Assembly: GCF_046736045.1 (NCBI RefSeq)
Contig: NZ_CP177134.1
Coordinates: forward strand, 3,658,001 to 3,722,000
Direction: 5' to 3'
DNA length: 64,000 bases
Origin: Leptospira_A sp046736045
GTDB lineage: Bacteria > Spirochaetota > Leptospiria > Leptospirales > Leptospiraceae
Shown: piece by piece, positions 61,579 to 64,000 of the stretch
Layout of the letters: every line of letters starts with the position of its first letter
How positions within the stretch are numbered: position 1 is the first letter of the stretch
The notes under the pieces: generated by a model
Seen by the model: only the letters and a program-made list of their open reading frames with translations
Told to the model about the DNA's origin: nothing
The model's database searches: none
Translations under genes and position numbers: made by a program

Positions 61579-63105
61579 TTACTCGACTCTCATGGAAGGT
61601 TTAGTATAAGAATACAATCCGTGAACGGAACCTTGCGCTTGCGCCGATTCCGTTCTTCTTTCGAACCGAACCCGTCCCGCTCTGAGAGCGGAATGCAAAT
61701 CAGTGAGATTTTTAAATCCCATATCTTGAAATGATTGTTTCAAACCTTGCACTAAATAAGGAATCAAATTCAAAACGGATCCTTTATCTACAACATATCC
61801 GGAAACACCTTGAGCCACTTTGATCTTTTGAGATTCGGAAAAATACCGTTTGTCCCCGCCCTTGTTCATAGCTTCCAAACTTGCCATACCACGGTATCGT
61901 TTTAGACGAATCCCGTTCTCATAAAAATACTCACCGGGAGCTTCTTTTGTTCCGGCAAACATGGAACCCATCATACACATGGAAGCACCGATCGCCAAAG
62001 CATTGGCAATGTCTCCGATATTGGAGATCCCGCCGTCAGCGATCACAGGCACTCCGTGTTTGGAGGCGTAATGTGCTGTTTTATAAACAGCTGTTGCTTG
62101 GGCACGACCCACAGCCATCGTATCCTGAGTGATGCAAATGGAACCGGGTCCCATTCCGATACGAAGACCATCGGCTCCTGCCGCAATCAGATTTGCCGCC
62201 TGACCTTGAGTAACTACGTTACCGGCAATCACATCAATTGCGGGATAATTTTTTTTGATAAATTGAATCATCTCAATCTGATAGGATGAATTTCCTTGCG
62301 CGGAATCAATGATGATCACATCCACTCCGATCTGAGAAAGAAGAGAAACTCTCTCCAATGACTCAGGCAAAGTGGAAATCGCGGCACCTACTCTCAATCT
62401 TTTGGTATCGTCTTTGGAAGCATGAGGAAACTCTTTGTTCTTTTTCAGATCACTTCTGCAAATCAAAGCCACAAGTTTGCCTTGTTTGTCCACGATCGGC
62501 AGTTTTCCTTTTTTACTGGTGCGAAGTATATCATTCGCTTCCTTGAGACTGATCCCTTGGTTGGCAGTGATCAACTCTCTTGTCATCACCTTACCCAGCT
62601 TAGTGGATCGGTCCTGTTCGAAATCCACATCCCTATTGGTAACAATACCGACTAATTTCGTATTGGCGGTTCCGTCTTCCGTGATGGGGATTCCGCTGAA
62701 CCCGTGTTTTTCCTTCACATCGTCCAAATCGGCAACAGTGTGTTCGGGAGACAATAATACAGGATCTTTGATAAACCCATTTTCGAATCGTTTTACTTTT
62801 CGAACCTGGTCCAATTGTTCCTCAATCGTATTATTATAATGTATAATTCCAATCCCTCCCATCAGCGCCTGAGCAATCGCCATATCGGATTCCGTCACAG
62901 TATCCATAGGCGAACTCATAAGAGGTCGTTTCAGAGAGATATTTTTCGAAAGTTTGGTATCGAGCTCCACATCGCTCGGATTGAAGTCGATAAAACCCGG
63001 CAGGACCAAAAAATCCCGGTAGGTGAGGCCCATATTGACCGAAAAGAGCTCTTCTCCGCTCACTCCGTCGAGGAGTTCCGTCCCTGGTTGGGGGTGATTT
63101 GACAT
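61579..63105 (-). CDS. guaB: Inosine-5'-monophosphate dehydrogenase
   Basis: 508 residues. TIM-barrel start with GLTYRDFLVLPGFIDFNP, two CBS domains (about 105-225: KDPVLLSPEHTVADLDDVKE, GKVMTRELITANQGISL), DSAQGNSSYQIE, and the catalytic loop GMGPGSICITQ (Cys324). The flap GMASLEAM lies further on. It makes XMP from IMP, the first committed step to GTP. Preceded by AAGGAAGGA. First gene of guaB / LolA-like / rsmE. Confidence 0.98.
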   Translation of the reverse strand: MSNHPQPGTELLDGVSGEELFSVNMGLTYRDFLVLPGFIDFNPSDVELDTKLSKNISLKRPLMSSPMDTVTESDMAIAQALMGGIGIIHYNNTIEEQLDQVRKVKRFENGFIKDPVLLSPEHTVADLDDVKEKHGFSGIPITEDGTANTKLVGIVTNRDVDFEQDRSTKLGKVMTRELITANQGISLKEANDILRTSKKGKLPIVDKQGKLVALICRSDLKKNKEFPHASKDDTKRLRVGAAISTLPESLERVSLLSQIGVDVIIIDSAQGNSSYQIEMIQFIKKNYPAIDVIAGNVVTQGQAANLIAAGADGLRIGMGPGSICITQDTMAVGRAQATAVYKTAHYASKHGVPVIADGGISNIGDIANALAIGASMCMMGSMFAGTKEAPGEYFYENGIRLKRYRGMASLEAMNKGGDKRYFSESQKIKVAQGVSGYVVDKGSVLNLIPYLVQGLKQSFQDMGFKNLTDLHSALRAGRVRFERRTESAQAQGSVHGLYSYTKPSMRVE

Positions 63106-63202
63106 AATTATCCTTCCTTTTTCTACTTTAGGCTAGAAAACTCTCCTTGCAAGAGAATTTCGTTTGTTTTTCGTCCGATAATTTAGACAAGCACCAACTC
63201 AA

Positions 63203-64000
63203 ATGGAAACAATTGAACGTACGAGACGATCTCTAGATGTATTTTCTGACAAAGACAAGAAACTGCATGTACTGACCAAGTTCCTTTTAAATCAGGAACT
63301 GAATATCAAGGACACGGAATCCTACGGGGACGTCTGTTACCTGAAAAAAGTGGCAGGGGACGGAACCAAAATCCTTGTAGGGACACGCCCTACAACAACC
63401 TTCCATGTAGGGCAAAAATTAGTACTTTATAAAATATTAGGCAGATACCTGCACCTGGATTGTACCGTGGAACAGGACAAAGGTGACAACCAATACATTC
63501 TGGTTCTGGACAAAATCGCAATCGCCAAAAAAGACAGAGAGAGCTCCCGGCTTTCCGTTCCGCCCGGATCAGTTTGGATCACAAACATCATTTCCAGCAA
63601 AGCAAAAATCGAAACGGATATGTTCCTCGTTCCTACTGCCGTAAAAGTAAGTTTTGAAGATTATGAAAACAAACTACACGGAACATGCGATTTTATCAAA
63701 ATTTCAACTTTTGCATCAGACGATCCTGAAAAGATAAGACGTGTTAAGTTAACAAAAAAAACACTTTTAATTGAAGATACTCAAAATAAAGAATCTTACG
63801 AAACCGCACCGACCGAAGATTTCCTTGTTTATTCCGAAGAAATTGATTCCGACTTCCAACAGGAAATGAACCAATTCAGAAATCAAAAAGTTATCTCCGA
63901 ATTGATTCTTCCCGTATTGTATCTGAATGATGATGATGAATCCATTCCGATCGGTTACATCCAAATGCAAAGTAAGTCGGAAAAATTCGATCTTGTCAAA
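63203..64000 (+). CDS. DUF1577/PilZ-like protein (3' end beyond window)
   Basis: From the ATG at 63203, 266 residues run to the edge without a stop. Begins METIERTRRSLDVFSDKDKK. The first part has ILVGTRPTTTFHVGQKLVLY and the second ESSRLSVPPGSVWITNIISS, similar to DUF1577 proteins of Leptospira, which have a PilZ-like fold. PilZ proteins often bind cyclic di-GMP, but the RxxxR and D/NxSxxG motifs are not clear here. Divergent from guaB. Family assignment is from memory of the pattern. Confidence 0.78.
   Translation, partial: METIERTRRSLDVFSDKDKKLHVLTKFLLNQELNIKDTESYGDVCYLKKVAGDGTKILVGTRPTTTFHVGQKLVLYKILGRYLHLDCTVEQDKGDNQYILVLDKIAIAKKDRESSRLSVPPGSVWITNIISSKAKIETDMFLVPTAVKVSFEDYENKLHGTCDFIKISTFASDDPEKIRRVKLTKKTLLIEDTQNKESYETAPTEDFLVYSEEIDSDFQQEMNQFRNQKVISELILPVLYLNDDDESIPIGYIQMQSKSEKFDLVK

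Noticed and set aside
1..64000. CRISPR arrays, insertion sequences, prophage or toxin-antitoxin genes
   Set aside because: No regularly spaced direct repeats, transposase, integrase or phage structural genes were found on either strand.

Overview
The window reads as chromosome of a spirochaete, most likely a Leptospira of the saprophytic type. Evidence: two tandem short flagellins (280 and 281 aa) of the periplasmic FlaB type, many lipoproteins with loose lipoboxes, a DUF1577/PilZ-like protein, AT-rich sequence, and many TTG starts. The genus is inferred from family content; no rRNA or other species marker is present. I found no tRNA, rRNA, insertion sequence, prophage or CRISPR array. Most of the window is housekeeping or conserved envelope genes.

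Layout. 1-2,238: the rpsF-ssb-rpsR-rplI-dnaB operon on the minus strand, with dnaB cut by the left edge. 2,399-9,522: a membrane protein, a minus-strand envelope set (TPR protein, LolB/DUF4292-like lipoprotein, CapA-like phosphatase) and a plus-strand pair (TPR-like protein, cysteine desulfurase). 9,722-11,262: a TetR regulator and an NAD-dependent epimerase, each preceded by the same inverted-repeat operator. 11,350-16,474: ychF, then a tightly packed five-gene minus-strand operon (DUF1343 lipoprotein, unknown, DUF2797, RluA-type pseudouridine synthase, membrane protein). 16,527-22,250: a lipoprotein, a histidine kinase with an insertion in its dimerisation hairpin, and a kefF-kefC electrophile-response pair. 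22,396-30,268: YceI, AsmA-like, rhodanese, ABC exporter, cyclophilin, SDR and a Ser/Thr-rich lipoprotein.

30,630-44,305: a VIT/vWA/TPR/DUF2135 protein, the two flagellins, a PQQ-type sugar dehydrogenase, a tetR-alkB-metallohydrolase operon, and a trehalose pair (fused OtsA-OtsB plus a GH15 enzyme). 44,471-64,000: a DUF1499 lipoprotein, carB, an alkaline-phosphatase-superfamily membrane enzyme with threonine at the nucleophile position, a 1,877-residue alpha-2-macroglobulin with its thioester motif, several unknown envelope proteins, and the guaB / LolA-like / rsmE operon. The right edge cuts a DUF1577-like gene.

The most interesting signal is non-coding. Both flagellin mRNAs carry the same two-hairpin leader. 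An upstream hairpin shows AGGGAUU at its tip, and a second small hairpin holds the Shine-Dalgarno sequence in its loop (AAAGGA or AAGGAG). This is the arrangement expected for paired CsrA sites, as in the Bacillus hag leader. Other points for a second look are the two TetR operator systems, a GC-rich intergenic block before the DUF1499 gene, and several possible gene remnants.
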